This document shows positions 31,320-39,883 of a stretch of 41,924 nucleotides of DNA, piece by piece. The first letter of the stretch is position 1. Every line of letters starts with the position of its first letter. The DNA comes from Phyllobacteriaceae bacterium (lineage in GTDB: Bacteria; Pseudomonadota; Alphaproteobacteria; Rhizobiales; Rhizobiaceae). The notes beneath the pieces are model-generated. The model was not told the DNA's origin. It saw only the letters and a program-made list of their open reading frames with translations, and searched no databases. Location of the stretch: assembly GCA_029279965.1 (NCBI GenBank), contig JAJUHJ010000015.1, positions 1-41,924 on the forward strand, written 5' to 3'. Made by a program: the position numbers and the translations under genes.

Positions 31320-32027
31320 CTAATCCTGGAGTTCCATTTCGATGACGCGATCGGGACTGATCCCGTCCGCACTGATTTGGCACCCTATCACGAAAGCTTC
31401 AACCCCGGCACGCTTTGCCACAGCAAAAGCCGCCGCATAGGTGGGGTCGAGATCGGCACACAGCCGGAAGCGCTCGCAGTCGGCCCGCTGCACCACATAG
31501 ATCATCACGGCGCGTGCACCGTTTGCCCGCATGGCAGCCAGTTCCTCCAAGTGACGGGCACCGCGCGCAGTTACGGTGTCGGGAAACTCGGCAAGTCCTG
31601 CTTCGCGCATATAGTGAACATTCTTCACCTCCACATAGGCCGGTGGGCGCTCGGGATGTTGCAGTAGAAAATCGATGCGGGAGCGCTCGCCATAGCGCTG
31701 CTCGGGTTTGACAACGGGATAGCTGTGAAGATCACTCACCAGTCCGGCGCCAATGGCTTCCGCGGCGAGCCGGTTGGGCAGGCCCGTATTGATGCCGACC
31801 AGCGTTCCGTCAGCCTCGACGATCTCCAGCGTGTGGGCGTATTTGCGCTTTGGATTGGCCGATTTTGACAGCAGGACGCGCGAACCCGGCGTCGTCAAGC
31901 CGAGCATGGAGCCGGTATTTGGAACCGCCACGGTAATCTCCGTGCCGTCAGCGAATGTGACATCGGCCAGAAAACGCTTGTAGCGGCGGATAAGCCGCGC
32001 TTCGATTAGCGGGGAAGGGAACTTCAT
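31320..32027 (-). CDS. sfsA: SfsA family DNA/RNA nuclease-like protein (sugar fermentation stimulation protein)
   Basis: A 235-aa protein with the SfsA signature: an N-terminal OB-fold-like part ([47 protein letters not shown]) and a PD-(D/E)XK-like C-terminal domain ([34 protein letters not shown]). E. coli SfsA binds DNA and affects maltose metabolism genes; a nuclease role is suggested by fold. I chose the ATG at 32027 where similarity starts, as the open frame runs on into the tRNA. It lies just downstream of tRNA-Glu and upstream of map. Confidence 0.93.
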   Translation of the reverse strand: MKFPSPLIEARLIRRYKRFLADVTFADGTEITVAVPNTGSMLGLTTPGSRVLLSKSANPKRKYAHTLEIVEADGTLVGINTGLPNRLAAEAIGAGLVSDLHSYPVVKPEQRYGERSRIDFLLQHPERPPAYVEVKNVHYMREAGLAEFPDTVTARGARHLEELAAMRANGARAVMIYVVQRADCERFRLCADLDPTYAAAFAVAKRAGVEAFVIGCQISADGISPDRVIEMELQD

Positions 32028-32159
32028 GGATAGGAGCGAATGTCGATTGGAATCTGCTCTGACGATGATACTGCATCCGCAGCGGACGATAACAGCCAGG
32101 CTTGTCAGCCCTGCTTGGTACATAGATTGGCGGAGGTGACTTGTGTAGACTTGGAGAGA

Positions 32160-32235
32160 TGGCACGCCCAACGGGACTCGAACCCGTGTTTCCGCCGTGA
32201 AAGGGCGGCGTCCTAGACCGCTAGACGATGGGCGC
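32160..32235 (-). tRNA. tRNA-Glu (UUC), CCA encoded
   Basis: On the minus strand a 76-base cloverleaf runs from 32235 to 32160. The acceptor arm is GCGCCCA against TGGGCGT, with a terminal G-U pair. The anticodon stem CCGCC/GGCGG encloses loop CTTTCAC with anticodon TTC at 32201-32199. The T arm is ACGGG-TTCGAGT-CCCGT, and CCA is encoded. All standard glutamate features are present. It stands alone with no integrase or direct repeat nearby. Confidence 0.97.
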
Positions 32236-32251
32236 TGGCAAGTCGAAGCGC

Positions 32252-32280
32252 CTTATAGTAAGCTTCCTCTACGCGGGCAA
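32252..32280 (-). promoter_or_regulatory. Promoter of tRNA-Glu
   Basis: On the minus strand TTGCCC (32275-32280), a 17-bp spacer and TATAAG (32252-32257) form a good sigma-70 promoter whose -10 box ends 16 bp before the tRNA 5' end. The GC-rich base run GCGC just after the -10 resembles a stringent discriminator. Confidence 0.65.
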
Positions 32281-32371
32281 CCCGTCTTCGCCTCCTTCAT
32301 GAAGATTTTTCATTCGCCGCTTATCGGAACCTGAGCGGTTTCACTGTTTGAGGGCGGAACGGCTATCGGTG

Positions 32372-33565
32372 TTAGCGCCTGCAGTTCCAGTTCCAGTCGC
32401 GATGCGGACCGACATCCACATGTACCGATTTTGTGTGGCAATAGGTGCCAACGCCCCCGCGACCGGGCAAAGAGCGAACGTAACGTGCCAACTCCCATTT
32501 GCCGACGCCTTCGATCTGAATGTCAGCGGCGGCACATTGCATGTGCATGGATTTGCGCGCGCCGCGTACACGCTTGTTGTGGGCTGGGCTGCGATAGCCG
32601 GACGTGACCATGATGCGCTTGCCGAACCGCCGTTCGATGTTCTTCAGTAGCCGCACCAGTTCAGGCTTGAAGCAGGAGACGTCGACATCTTCGCGCTGTC
32701 TGATGAGGCCGTTCGGGGCAAGACGGGCCAGCCCTGCGGCATAGGCCACCTGATAGCTTTCATCAGCAGCCTCGTAGAGGTCGAGGCTGTCTTCGTCATG
32801 AACACCCGACTTGCTGCTGATGTCGAACAACTGATCGCTTCCGCGAACACCTGGCAGCGCATAGCCACCAGCCAGTGAGGCGGTGGCGGGGCTGCTTGCT
32901 GAAGCGAGCGTGACCACCGGCTTTTCCGCGTCGCTGTCGGCCTTTTCTTCCTCCACCCTGGAAGGCGCTGACGTTTCGGGAAAGGGCGTGTTCTTTTTGG
33001 ATGGGGCGAAAAAGGCAGAAAGCAGGCTGCGCTTTGAAGTGGCAGGCGAATCGTCGCCGACGCTCTCGGCCATGTCCTGTTCCGGCGCTGCGGCGGCGGA
33101 ATCCGCCTCTGCTGACGGAGCTTCCTGAGATTCGACCTGCGCAGATGCGGCCCCATCGGAGGAGGGGACTTCCGCCCGCGCGCCTGTGTCCTCGTCTCCG
33201 GTGGGCTCTCGTTCGGTAGAATGATGGCCCGACTGCTCTTGCGCAGTCGCGCCCGTCGTTGCATCAATCTCCGCAGCGGCCACGACCGTCTGCGGCATCT
33301 CGCTTTGGGCTGCCTCTTCTTCCTTCTGCGTCGACGTCACTTCCAGTCGGTCGGACGGACGGAACGATGGCAAGACGGCTGTTTCCGCGCTATTTTGCAA
33401 CGTAGCCGTATCCTCGCCATTGGCGAGGAGATCATACGCGGTGTCGCCTCCGGAGGCAGAGCAGGACGCCGCGAAAACGCAGGCAAAGACCACCCCGACG
33501 GTGCGACGCGCCGACAAACTTCTCGATTCAATCTTCGCAGCAAAGGCTGCCTTGCTGGCAGTCAA
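32372..33565 (-). CDS. Lipoprotein with C-terminal M15-type (DUF882) peptidoglycan peptidase domain
   Basis: A 397-aa exported protein. The N-terminus is positively charged, then hydrophobic, ending in the lipobox FAASC (Cys35), so it is probably lipid-anchored. Residues about 45-225 are a low-complexity linker rich in Ala, Ser, Glu and Asp. The C-terminal 110 residues match the Peptidase M15A/DUF882 domain: MVTSGYRSPAHNKRV, H341-x6-D348 and HVD at 382-384 as zinc ligands, ending in WNWNCRR. It likely trims peptide crosslinks in the cell wall. A TATAAT-like box at 33659-33664 (minus strand) lies about 95 bp upstream. Confidence 0.85.
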   Translation of the reverse strand: MTASKAAFAAKIESRSLSARRTVGVVFACVFAASCSASGGDTAYDLLANGEDTATLQNSAETAVLPSFRPSDRLEVTSTQKEEEAAQSEMPQTVVAAAEIDATTGATAQEQSGHHSTEREPTGDEDTGARAEVPSSDGAASAQVESQEAPSAEADSAAAAPEQDMAESVGDDSPATSKRSLLSAFFAPSKKNTPFPETSAPSRVEEEKADSDAEKPVVTLASASSPATASLAGGYALPGVRGSDQLFDISSKSGVHDEDSLDLYEAADESYQVAYAAGLARLAPNGLIRQREDVDVSCFKPELVRLLKNIERRFGKRIMVTSGYRSPAHNKRVRGARKSMHMQCAAADIQIEGVGKWELARYVRSLPGRGGVGTYCHTKSVHVDVGPHRDWNWNCRR

Positions 33566-33688
33566 AATATTTCCTCTCCGGCAATTCGTGCTCTGGAATC
33601 GCCTCCGGAACGACGCCCGGCGCCTGATAACATCCAGACGGACTTAAGTCGTAACGAAATTATATCATCATCGCAAATAGATAATACT

Positions 33689-33709
33689 GTCGGTCCGGAC
33701 CATCGACAC
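33689..33709 (-). terminator. Inverted repeat just after phaC stop
   Basis: On the minus strand TGTCG at 33709-33705 and CGACA at 33693-33689 bracket the self-complementary GGTCCGGACC at 33692-33701. It begins two bases past the phaC stop and is followed by AT-rich sequence rather than a pure T tract. It may end phaC transcription or separate it from the downstream lipoprotein gene. Confidence 0.35.
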
Positions 33710-33710
33710 G

Positions 33711-35546
33711 TTAGATGCGAACCCGGACATACTCGCCCGGCGCTTCTCCAAGCAGCTTTTCACCTCTGTCAAATGCTCGCGCTGGTGTCCGCGTGTCGTC
33801 TTGCTTTTCCAGCCATGAATGCCAGTGTGGCCACCAGGAGCCGCTGCTGGGGCGCGCCTTCATCAGCCAGTCGTCGAGGCTTTCGGTCATCTCCTGGCCG
33901 GTCCAGTACTGATACTTTCCGAGCTTCGGAGCGTTTACGACGCCGGCAATGTGGCCGGAGCCGGCCAGCACGAATTCTGTCGGCCCTCCGAAAAGACGGC
34001 AGCCCGCAAAGACGGATTTTGCCGGTGCGATGTGATCGTCCTTTGCAGCGACGTTATAGACGGGAATATCGATGTCGGCGAGGCTGAGTCGCCGCCCGCG
34101 CACTACCGCGCGCCCCTCGGCCAGATTGTTTTCCAGATAGCATTCACGTAAATACTGGGAATGGTTCGCGGCGGAGAGGCGTGTTGCATCGGAGTTCCAG
34201 TAGAGAAGGTCGAAAGGCAACGGCTGGCGCCCGCGCAGATAGTTGTTCACCACATACGGCCAGATAAGTTCGCGCGCCCGCAGCATATTGAAGGCCATCG
34301 CCGTGCGCGTACCTTCCAGATAGCCTTTTGCCTCCATAGCCTTTTCGAGCGCGGCCACTTGATCCGCATCGGCAAACACCTTCAGTTCTCCCGCATGCGT
34401 AAAGTCCACCTGTGCGGCGAGAAATGTGGCGGCGGCTATCCGGCGGTCTTCTTCTTGCGCCATCAGGGCGAGGGCGCTGGCCAGTAAGGTGCCGCCGACG
34501 CAATAGCCGACCGCATTGACGGTCTGTTCTCCGGTGCGCGCCTCGATCGCATCAAGGCCGAACTCTATGCCTTCGCGAATATATGCCTCCCAACCCTTAT
34601 CGGCGTGGCGCTCGTCCGGATTAACCCATGAGATGACGAAAACGGTGTGGCCCTGGTCCACCGCCCAACGGATGAAGGATCGCTCGGGACCGAGGTCGAG
34701 CACATAATATTTGTTGATCCAGGGGGGCACGATGAGGAGTGGCCGGCGCAGCACTTCTGCCGTGGTCGGCTGATACTGAATGATTTCGGCAAGGTCGCCC
34801 CGCGCCACCACCTTGCCAGGCGTTGCGGCAATGTTGCGGCCGAGCTCGAACTTCGCATCGTCGGTCTGGCGCAGCCGCAATTCGCCCTTTCCAGCGGCCA
34901 CATCCTCGGCCAGCATCTGCATGCCACGCACCAGATTCTCGCCGTCCGATGCAAGGGTTTCTCGCAGCACCTGCGGATTCGTCAGGAGGAAATTGGTTGG
35001 GGAGAGCGCCTCGGTAAGTTGGCGAACGTAAAAGCGCGACTTGCGAAGCGTTTCCTCATCGAGACCCTCCGTGTTCTCCACCAGTTCGGCCGCCCATTGC
35101 GCGGTCACCAGATAGACCTGCTTGAGGAAGTCGAAAAAAGGATGATCCGTCCAGTCCGGGTCGGCGAAACGCTTGTCTCTCTCTTCCGGCTGAATGCCTT
35201 CGCCCGCTGCCTGACCTCCAGTCAGAACGCCAATGGAATTTGTCCATACGCTCAGATATCGGGCGAACAGCCGCGTCTGTGCCTCCAGCGCGCGCGAGGG
35301 ATCGCCGAGCCAGTATTCGGTGAGACGGGACAGGACCTTGACCATTTCGACTGCGGGCTCGGTAGCGGCTTCCGGCGGACTGCCGTTCTCCGGCGGACGC
35401 GTCCACGCGGCGGCAACTTTACCGGCTTCCTCGATGGCGCGGGTAAGATTGCGCGCGAAGAGCTCCGGATCCTTCACGCTGTAGGCGTTGGCCCAAGCGC
35501 TCTCGGTCGCCTGATTTTGCTTCTCCCTGTTGCCATCGCCCTTCAA
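33711..35546 (-). CDS. phaC: Class I poly(3-hydroxyalkanoate) synthase PhaC
   Basis: A 611-aa polymerase that joins (R)-3-hydroxyacyl-CoA into PHA storage polyester on granule surfaces. The lipase-like box is GYCVGG with nucleophile Cys349; the other triad members are Asp504 in AAKDDHIAP and His532 in GSGHIAGVVN. The conserved N-terminal half includes NFLLTNPQVLRETLASDGENLVRGM and PPWINKYYVLDL. No PhaE partner is needed for class I. Neither phaA/phaB nor a phasin gene is adjacent, which is common in rhizobia. The gene is divergent from the small lipoprotein gene by 70 bp. Confidence 0.96.
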   Translation of the reverse strand: MKGDGNREKQNQATESAWANAYSVKDPELFARNLTRAIEEAGKVAAAWTRPPENGSPPEAATEPAVEMVKVLSRLTEYWLGDPSRALEAQTRLFARYLSVWTNSIGVLTGGQAAGEGIQPEERDKRFADPDWTDHPFFDFLKQVYLVTAQWAAELVENTEGLDEETLRKSRFYVRQLTEALSPTNFLLTNPQVLRETLASDGENLVRGMQMLAEDVAAGKGELRLRQTDDAKFELGRNIAATPGKVVARGDLAEIIQYQPTTAEVLRRPLLIVPPWINKYYVLDLGPERSFIRWAVDQGHTVFVISWVNPDERHADKGWEAYIREGIEFGLDAIEARTGEQTVNAVGYCVGGTLLASALALMAQEEDRRIAAATFLAAQVDFTHAGELKVFADADQVAALEKAMEAKGYLEGTRTAMAFNMLRARELIWPYVVNNYLRGRQPLPFDLLYWNSDATRLSAANHSQYLRECYLENNLAEGRAVVRGRRLSLADIDIPVYNVAAKDDHIAPAKSVFAGCRLFGGPTEFVLAGSGHIAGVVNAPKLGKYQYWTGQEMTESLDDWLMKARPSSGSWWPHWHSWLEKQDDTRTPARAFDRGEKLLGEAPGEYVRVRI

Positions 35547-35616
35547 TTCGCGCTGGACCCCCGTCTTTGTGTTATGCTGAAGTACAGCATCCTAACGCCA
35601 TGCTTGGGAACACGAT

Positions 35617-35964
35617 ATGAAAATCATCGGTCGCATACGACTGTTTTCGTCGATCTGCCTTGCGGCCGCGTGTCTCATGCCCGGTCTGCTGGCGTCCTGC
35701 TCCAGCACCGCGGCGAATGATGCCACGGCTGAAACCACGACGCGGGGCGCTCTGCCTGCCAACTACCCCAATCTCAACCTTCCCGTCACACCCGCCGCCC
35801 CGCAATTGACGGATGCGGAGCGGCAACAGACCGTCGAGGAATTGATGGCGCTGCGCCAGTTGGGAGGTGCGGCCGCCGCACCGGGCGGGGATGCGGAGCA
35901 ATTGCGTCGGGTTGCGCGCGAGCACGCCGAGCGGCGGCTGCGTGAAATAGAGGCGTCGCAATAA
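35617..35964 (+). CDS. Small predicted lipoprotein of unknown function
   Basis: A 115-aa protein with a basic N-terminus and hydrophobic stretch ending in the lipobox LLASC (Cys28). The mature part is Pro- and Ala-rich (NYPNLNLPVTPAAPQLT), then a helical, charged segment with REHAERRLREIE at the end, possibly a short coiled coil. I recognise no named domain. It lies 80 bp upstream of an aminotransferase gene on the same strand and is divergent from phaC; the conserved position next to the aminotransferase may mark co-transcription. Confidence 0.75.
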   Translation: MKIIGRIRLFSSICLAAACLMPGLLASCSSTAANDATAETTTRGALPANYPNLNLPVTPAAPQLTDAERQQTVEELMALRQLGGAAAAPGGDAEQLRRVAREHAERRLREIEASQ

Positions 35965-36044
35965 AACAACGCGTCTCAGACCTATCGACCGCTCCGGTGA
36001 AGATGTGTATGAGAACCGGGCTGCCACTCGTTCGGAACAATGTC

Positions 36045-37262
36045 ATGGAAGAATTTCACAAGGTCCGCCGCCTTCCGCCCTATGTGTTCGAGCAGGTCAA
36101 TCGCCTGAAGGCCAGCGCCCGTTCCGAGGGCGCCGATATCATCGACCTCGGCATGGGCAATCCCGACCTGCCGACGCCGCAGGCGATCGTCGACAAGCTC
36201 TGCGACGTGGTGCGCGATCCGCGAACGCATCGCTATTCGTCCTCACGGGGCATTCCCGGCCTGCGCCGCGCCCAGGCCGCCTATTACGCACGCCGCTTCG
36301 GCGTGAAGCTTGATCCCGAGACCCAGATCGTGGCGACGCTCGGCTCGAAGGAAGGGTTTGCCAACATGGCGCAGGCGATCACTGCGCCCGGCGACGTGGT
36401 CCTGTGTCCCAATCCGACCTATCCCATTCACGCGTTTGGTTTCATCATGTCGGGCGGTGTCATCCGCTCCATGCAGGCGGAACCGGATGACGCTTTCATT
36501 CCTGCGTTGGAACGGGCCGTGCGTCACTCCATTCCCAAGCCGCTGGCGCTCATCCTCAACTATCCGTCAAACCCGACGGCTTGCATCGCTTCACTGGATT
36601 TCTACAAGGACATTGTCGCCTTCGCGCGCAAGAACGACACCATCATCCTGTCGGATCTTGCCTATGCTGAGATCTATTTCGACGACAATCCGCCGCCGTC
36701 CGTTCTGCAGGTCCCTGGCGCGATGGATGTTACGGTCGAATTCACCTCGATGTCGAAGACCTTTTCCATGCCTGGCTGGCGGATGGGCTTTGCGGTCGGC
36801 AACGAACGGCTGATCGCCGCGCTTTCGCGCGTCAAATCCTATCTCGACTATGGAGCCTTCACGCCGATTCAGGTGGCAGCTGCAGCGGCCCTGAACTCCG
36901 ATGGCGCCGAGATCGAGGAGGTGCGCAGCACCTATCAGCGGCGGCGCGATGTGCTGGTGGAAAGCTTCGGACGTGCCGGCTGGCATGTGCCGCCGCCGCC
37001 GGCCACCATGTTTGCCTGGGCGCCGATCCCCGAACCGTTCCGGCCGATCGGCTCGCTCCAGTTCTCGAAGCTGCTCGTGGAGAAGGCGGAGGTGGCTGTG
37101 GCTCCCGGCATTGGTTTCGGCGAGCATGGCGACGACTATGTGCGCATCGCGCTCGTGGAGAACGAGCATCGCATTCGTCAGGCCGCGCGCAGTATCAAGC
37201 GTTTTCTGCTCACCGCACCAGAGACGCTCGACAACGTCTTACCGCTCACCGCTCAGCGCTGA
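36045..37262 (+). CDS. Class I/II PLP aminotransferase (AlaC / LL-diaminopimelate aminotransferase-like)
   Basis: A 405-aa fold-type I aminotransferase. The PLP lysine is K238 in TSMSKTFSMPGWRMGF. MEEFHKVRRLPPYVFEQVNRLKASARSEGADIIDLGMGNPD is the typical start of the E. coli AlaC (YfdZ) type, and ILNYPSNPTA and LSDLAYAEI are core motifs. It probably makes alanine or glutamate-family amino acids; databases often label this group LL-diaminopimelate aminotransferase. The ATG at 36045 is chosen by the MEEFxKxRRLPPY start. It is 38 bp upstream of hom, so it may supply precursors for the aspartate-family pathway. Confidence 0.93.
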   Translation: MEEFHKVRRLPPYVFEQVNRLKASARSEGADIIDLGMGNPDLPTPQAIVDKLCDVVRDPRTHRYSSSRGIPGLRRAQAAYYARRFGVKLDPETQIVATLGSKEGFANMAQAITAPGDVVLCPNPTYPIHAFGFIMSGGVIRSMQAEPDDAFIPALERAVRHSIPKPLALILNYPSNPTACIASLDFYKDIVAFARKNDTIILSDLAYAEIYFDDNPPPSVLQVPGAMDVTVEFTSMSKTFSMPGWRMGFAVGNERLIAALSRVKSYLDYGAFTPIQVAAAAALNSDGAEIEEVRSTYQRRRDVLVESFGRAGWHVPPPPATMFAWAPIPEPFRPIGSLQFSKLLVEKAEVAVAPGIGFGEHGDDYVRIALVENEHRIRQAARSIKRFLLTAPETLDNVLPLTAQR

Positions 37263-37300
37263 GCAAACTAAACGACATAATCTGAAGGAACGCGCCCAAT

Positions 37301-38611
37301 ATGGCTGACGCCTTGCGCATTGGAATTGCTGGTCTTGGCACCGTGGGATCGAGTGTCGTACGGATGCTTGGTGACAAAGGGCACGAGCTGACCCGCCTGT
37401 GCGGTCGTGAAATCGCGCCCGTGGCGGTGTCCGCGCGCGACCGCACTCGCGACCGCGGAATTGAACTCGGCAATGCGCAGTGGTTCGACGATCCCGTGGC
37501 GCTGGCGCGCTCGTCGGAGATCGAAGTTTTCGTGGAGCTGATCGGAGGGGAAGATGGCCCGGCGCTCGCCTCTGTGAGCGCTGCGCTCGAAGCCGGTCAT
37601 CACGTGGTGACGGCCAACAAGGCGCTTCTGTCGAAACATGGGGTCGAACTCGCGGCGATCGCGGAGCAAAATGGCGTGCTCCTCAATTACGAGGCTGCAG
37701 TAGCTGGCGGTATTCCCGTCATCAAGACCATGCGCGAGGCACTTGCCGGCAATCAGGTCAACCGCGTTTTCGGCATCATGAACGGCACCTGCAACTATAT
37801 CCTGACACGCATGGAAGCGGAGAAGCTGAGTTTCGAGGATTGCCTGAAAGATGCGCAGGAACTCGGCTATGCCGAGGCCGATCCAACCTTCGACATTGAA
37901 GGCCATGATACCGCGCACAAACTCTCTATCCTGACGAGCATCGCTTTTGGTTGCCGCATTTCTGCAGACGATATCTATATGGAAGGCATTTCCAACATCA
38001 CGCAGGCCGACATAAAAGCAGCAAGCGAACTCGGCTACCGCATCAAATTGCTCGGCGTTGCGCAGAAAACAGACAGCGGCATCGAACAGCGTGTTCATCC
38101 TACGATGGTGCCGGTAAGTTCCGTTATCGCACAGGTTCACGGCGTGACCAACGCGGTGGCGATTGAGACCGATATGCTGGGCGAGCTTCTGCTCTCCGGA
38201 CCCGGTGCCGGCGGCGACGCCACGGCATCGGCCGTCATCGGCGATATAGCGGATATCGCCAAGAGTCGGCCCGGTTTTCAGCACGGGCCCGTCTTCGGCT
38301 GGCCGGCCAAGGATTTGGCGCCCTATAAGCGGGCACGCATGCGCGCACATGCGGGCGGCTATTTCATCCGCCTGACCGTGCATGACCGGATCGGCGTCTT
38401 TGCCGATATTGCCCGCCGGATGGCAGAGAATGATATTTCGTTGGAATCAATTGTTCAGCACGGCGACGCAGATGAGGCCGCGCACAAAACCGTTGTCCTC
38501 GTCACCCACGAGACGACGGAGGCTGCCGTGCGCAGGGCCGTAGATAGCATTACAAAGGATGGGCATCTGACGACAAAGCCGCAGGTTATCCGGATCGAGC
38601 GGGTTGCCTGA
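37301..38611 (+). CDS. hom: Homoserine dehydrogenase with C-terminal ACT domain
   Basis: A 436-aa enzyme that reduces aspartate semialdehyde to homoserine for threonine and methionine. The NAD(P) motif GIAGLGTVGSSVV is at the start. TANKALLSKHG, YEAAVAGGIPVIKTMREAL and GIMNGTCNYILTRM form the catalytic region; TFDIEGHDTAHKLSIL holds the catalytic Asp and Lys. The ACT domain (about 350-430; RLTVHDRIGVFADIARRMAENDISLESIVQH) allows threonine feedback. It lies between the aminotransferase gene and glpX, a common rhizobial order. Aspartate semialdehyde is also the expected product of the ectoine route elsewhere in this window. Confidence 0.97.
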   Translation: MADALRIGIAGLGTVGSSVVRMLGDKGHELTRLCGREIAPVAVSARDRTRDRGIELGNAQWFDDPVALARSSEIEVFVELIGGEDGPALASVSAALEAGHHVVTANKALLSKHGVELAAIAEQNGVLLNYEAAVAGGIPVIKTMREALAGNQVNRVFGIMNGTCNYILTRMEAEKLSFEDCLKDAQELGYAEADPTFDIEGHDTAHKLSILTSIAFGCRISADDIYMEGISNITQADIKAASELGYRIKLLGVAQKTDSGIEQRVHPTMVPVSSVIAQVHGVTNAVAIETDMLGELLLSGPGAGGDATASAVIGDIADIAKSRPGFQHGPVFGWPAKDLAPYKRARMRAHAGGYFIRLTVHDRIGVFADIARRMAENDISLESIVQHGDADEAAHKTVVLVTHETTEAAVRRAVDSITKDGHLTTKPQVIRIERVA

Positions 38612-38687
38612 AGAAGAAGCCCGCTTTGGCTGGCGGTGGACTGGGAACCAGCCCTTATAATTTATTCAAACGATTCAAGTTAGTAGG

Positions 38688-38704
38688 AAGAGCATGCTGC
38701 TCTT
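38688..38704 (+). promoter_or_regulatory. Hairpin in the glpX leader
   Basis: AAGAGCA-TGC-TGCTCTT is a perfect 7-bp stem with a 3-base loop, 84 bp before the glpX ATG and 26 bp after a TATAAT box at 38656-38661. It falls where a glpX transcript would begin. A role as operator or RNA hairpin cannot be decided; there is no T tract after it. Confidence 0.35.
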
Positions 38705-38788
38705 GCCGTCCGCTGTGCACTTTGCCACAACAATCTGGCGAGTGTCTGCAACTGTCGTGCCGATCGCGCTCTTTCCGGGAGAACAGGG

Positions 38789-39775
38789 ATGACCTTCATG
38801 CCCAAAGACCCACATGCCGGCCTTGACCGGATTCTTACACTCGAACTTGTGCGCGTGACGGAGCGGGCGGCCGTCGCTGCGGCGCGGCTGCGCGGCAGGG
38901 GAGACGAGAAGGCGGCGGACCAGGCCGCGGTGGACGCCATGCGCACCGAGCTCAACCGTCTGCCGATTGCCGGCACCGTGGTGATTGGCGAGGGCGAGCG
39001 CGACGAGGCGCCGATGCTCTATATCGGCGAGGAAGTGGGCCTCGGCGAGGGGGCGGAGGTGGACATAGCGCTCGATCCGCTCGAAGGGACGACAATCTGT
39101 GCCAAGAACCTGCCCAACTCGCTGGCCGTCATAGCCATCGCCGAGCGCGGGAGCCTGCTTTATGCGCCGGATGTTTACATGGAGAAAATAGCCGTCGGGC
39201 CTGGCTATCCCGAGGGCATTGTCGATCTTGATGCGCCGGCAACCGAGAACATCGAACGCCTCGCCAAGGCCAAGGGCACGCCAGTGTCCGAGATCACTGC
39301 CTGCATCCTGGACCGGCCGCGCCATGCGCGCCTTGTCGAGGAAGTGCGCGCAACGGGCGCGGCCATTCGGCTTATCGGGGACGGTGACGTGGCCGGTGTC
39401 ATGCACACCACCAACCCCGATGAAACGGGCATCGACATCTATATGGGGATCGGCGGCGCGCCGGAAGGCGTTCTGGCTGCCGCGGCACTGCGCTGTATCG
39501 GCGGTCAAATGCAGGGTCGCTTGCAGCTCAACACCGAGGAGAAGCTGGCTCGTGCCGCCAAAATGGGCATTTCGGACCCGAACAAGGTCTATCGCATGGA
39601 CGAGATGGCGAGCGGCGACGTGCTGTTCGCCGCTACCGGTGTGACGGACGGCAATCTGCTTTCCGGCGTGAAATTCGGCCGTGATTCCATTCAGACCCAC
39701 ACCATTGTCATGCGCTCCTCCTCGCGCACGGTCCGTGAAATCAAGGCACGGCATCAGGATCTGGACAAGTTCTGA
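38789..39775 (+). CDS. glpX: Class II fructose-1,6-bisphosphatase (GlpX)
   Basis: A 328-aa gluconeogenic phosphatase; many class II enzymes also cleave sedoheptulose 1,7-bisphosphate. GTVVIGEGERDEAPMLYIGE and DIALDPLEGTT give the metal-binding residues, and IYMGIGGAPEGVLAAAALRCIGGQMQGRL is diagnostic. The ATG at 38789 has a GGGAGAACAGGG leader; Met4 is an alternative. It lies between hom and recJ on the plus strand with its own 177-bp upstream region, so it is likely transcribed separately. Confidence 0.96.
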   Translation: MTFMPKDPHAGLDRILTLELVRVTERAAVAAARLRGRGDEKAADQAAVDAMRTELNRLPIAGTVVIGEGERDEAPMLYIGEEVGLGEGAEVDIALDPLEGTTICAKNLPNSLAVIAIAERGSLLYAPDVYMEKIAVGPGYPEGIVDLDAPATENIERLAKAKGTPVSEITACILDRPRHARLVEEVRATGAAIRLIGDGDVAGVMHTTNPDETGIDIYMGIGGAPEGVLAAAALRCIGGQMQGRLQLNTEEKLARAAKMGISDPNKVYRMDEMASGDVLFAATGVTDGNLLSGVKFGRDSIQTHTIVMRSSSRTVREIKARHQDLDKF

Positions 39776-39883
39776 AGCCTTTACAATTTGCCTCTCAAGC
39801 CGTTTATCATCATCCGGTATCCTTGTTTTATGCGGACGTCAGGTGAGTCCATCTGACGGCGATATGCTCGGAAGGTTGGGGAT

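Noticed and set aside
32160-32371. tRNA-Glu as an attachment site of a genomic island.
   Set aside because: No integrase gene, no direct repeat of the tRNA 3' end and no shift in base composition on either side.
37268-38383. 371-codon open frame antisense to hom.
   Set aside because: Shadow of a certain gene with no domain character.
38675-39754. 359-codon open frame antisense to glpX.
   Set aside because: It mirrors the codon pattern of glpX and shows no motifs; the plus-strand gene is certain.
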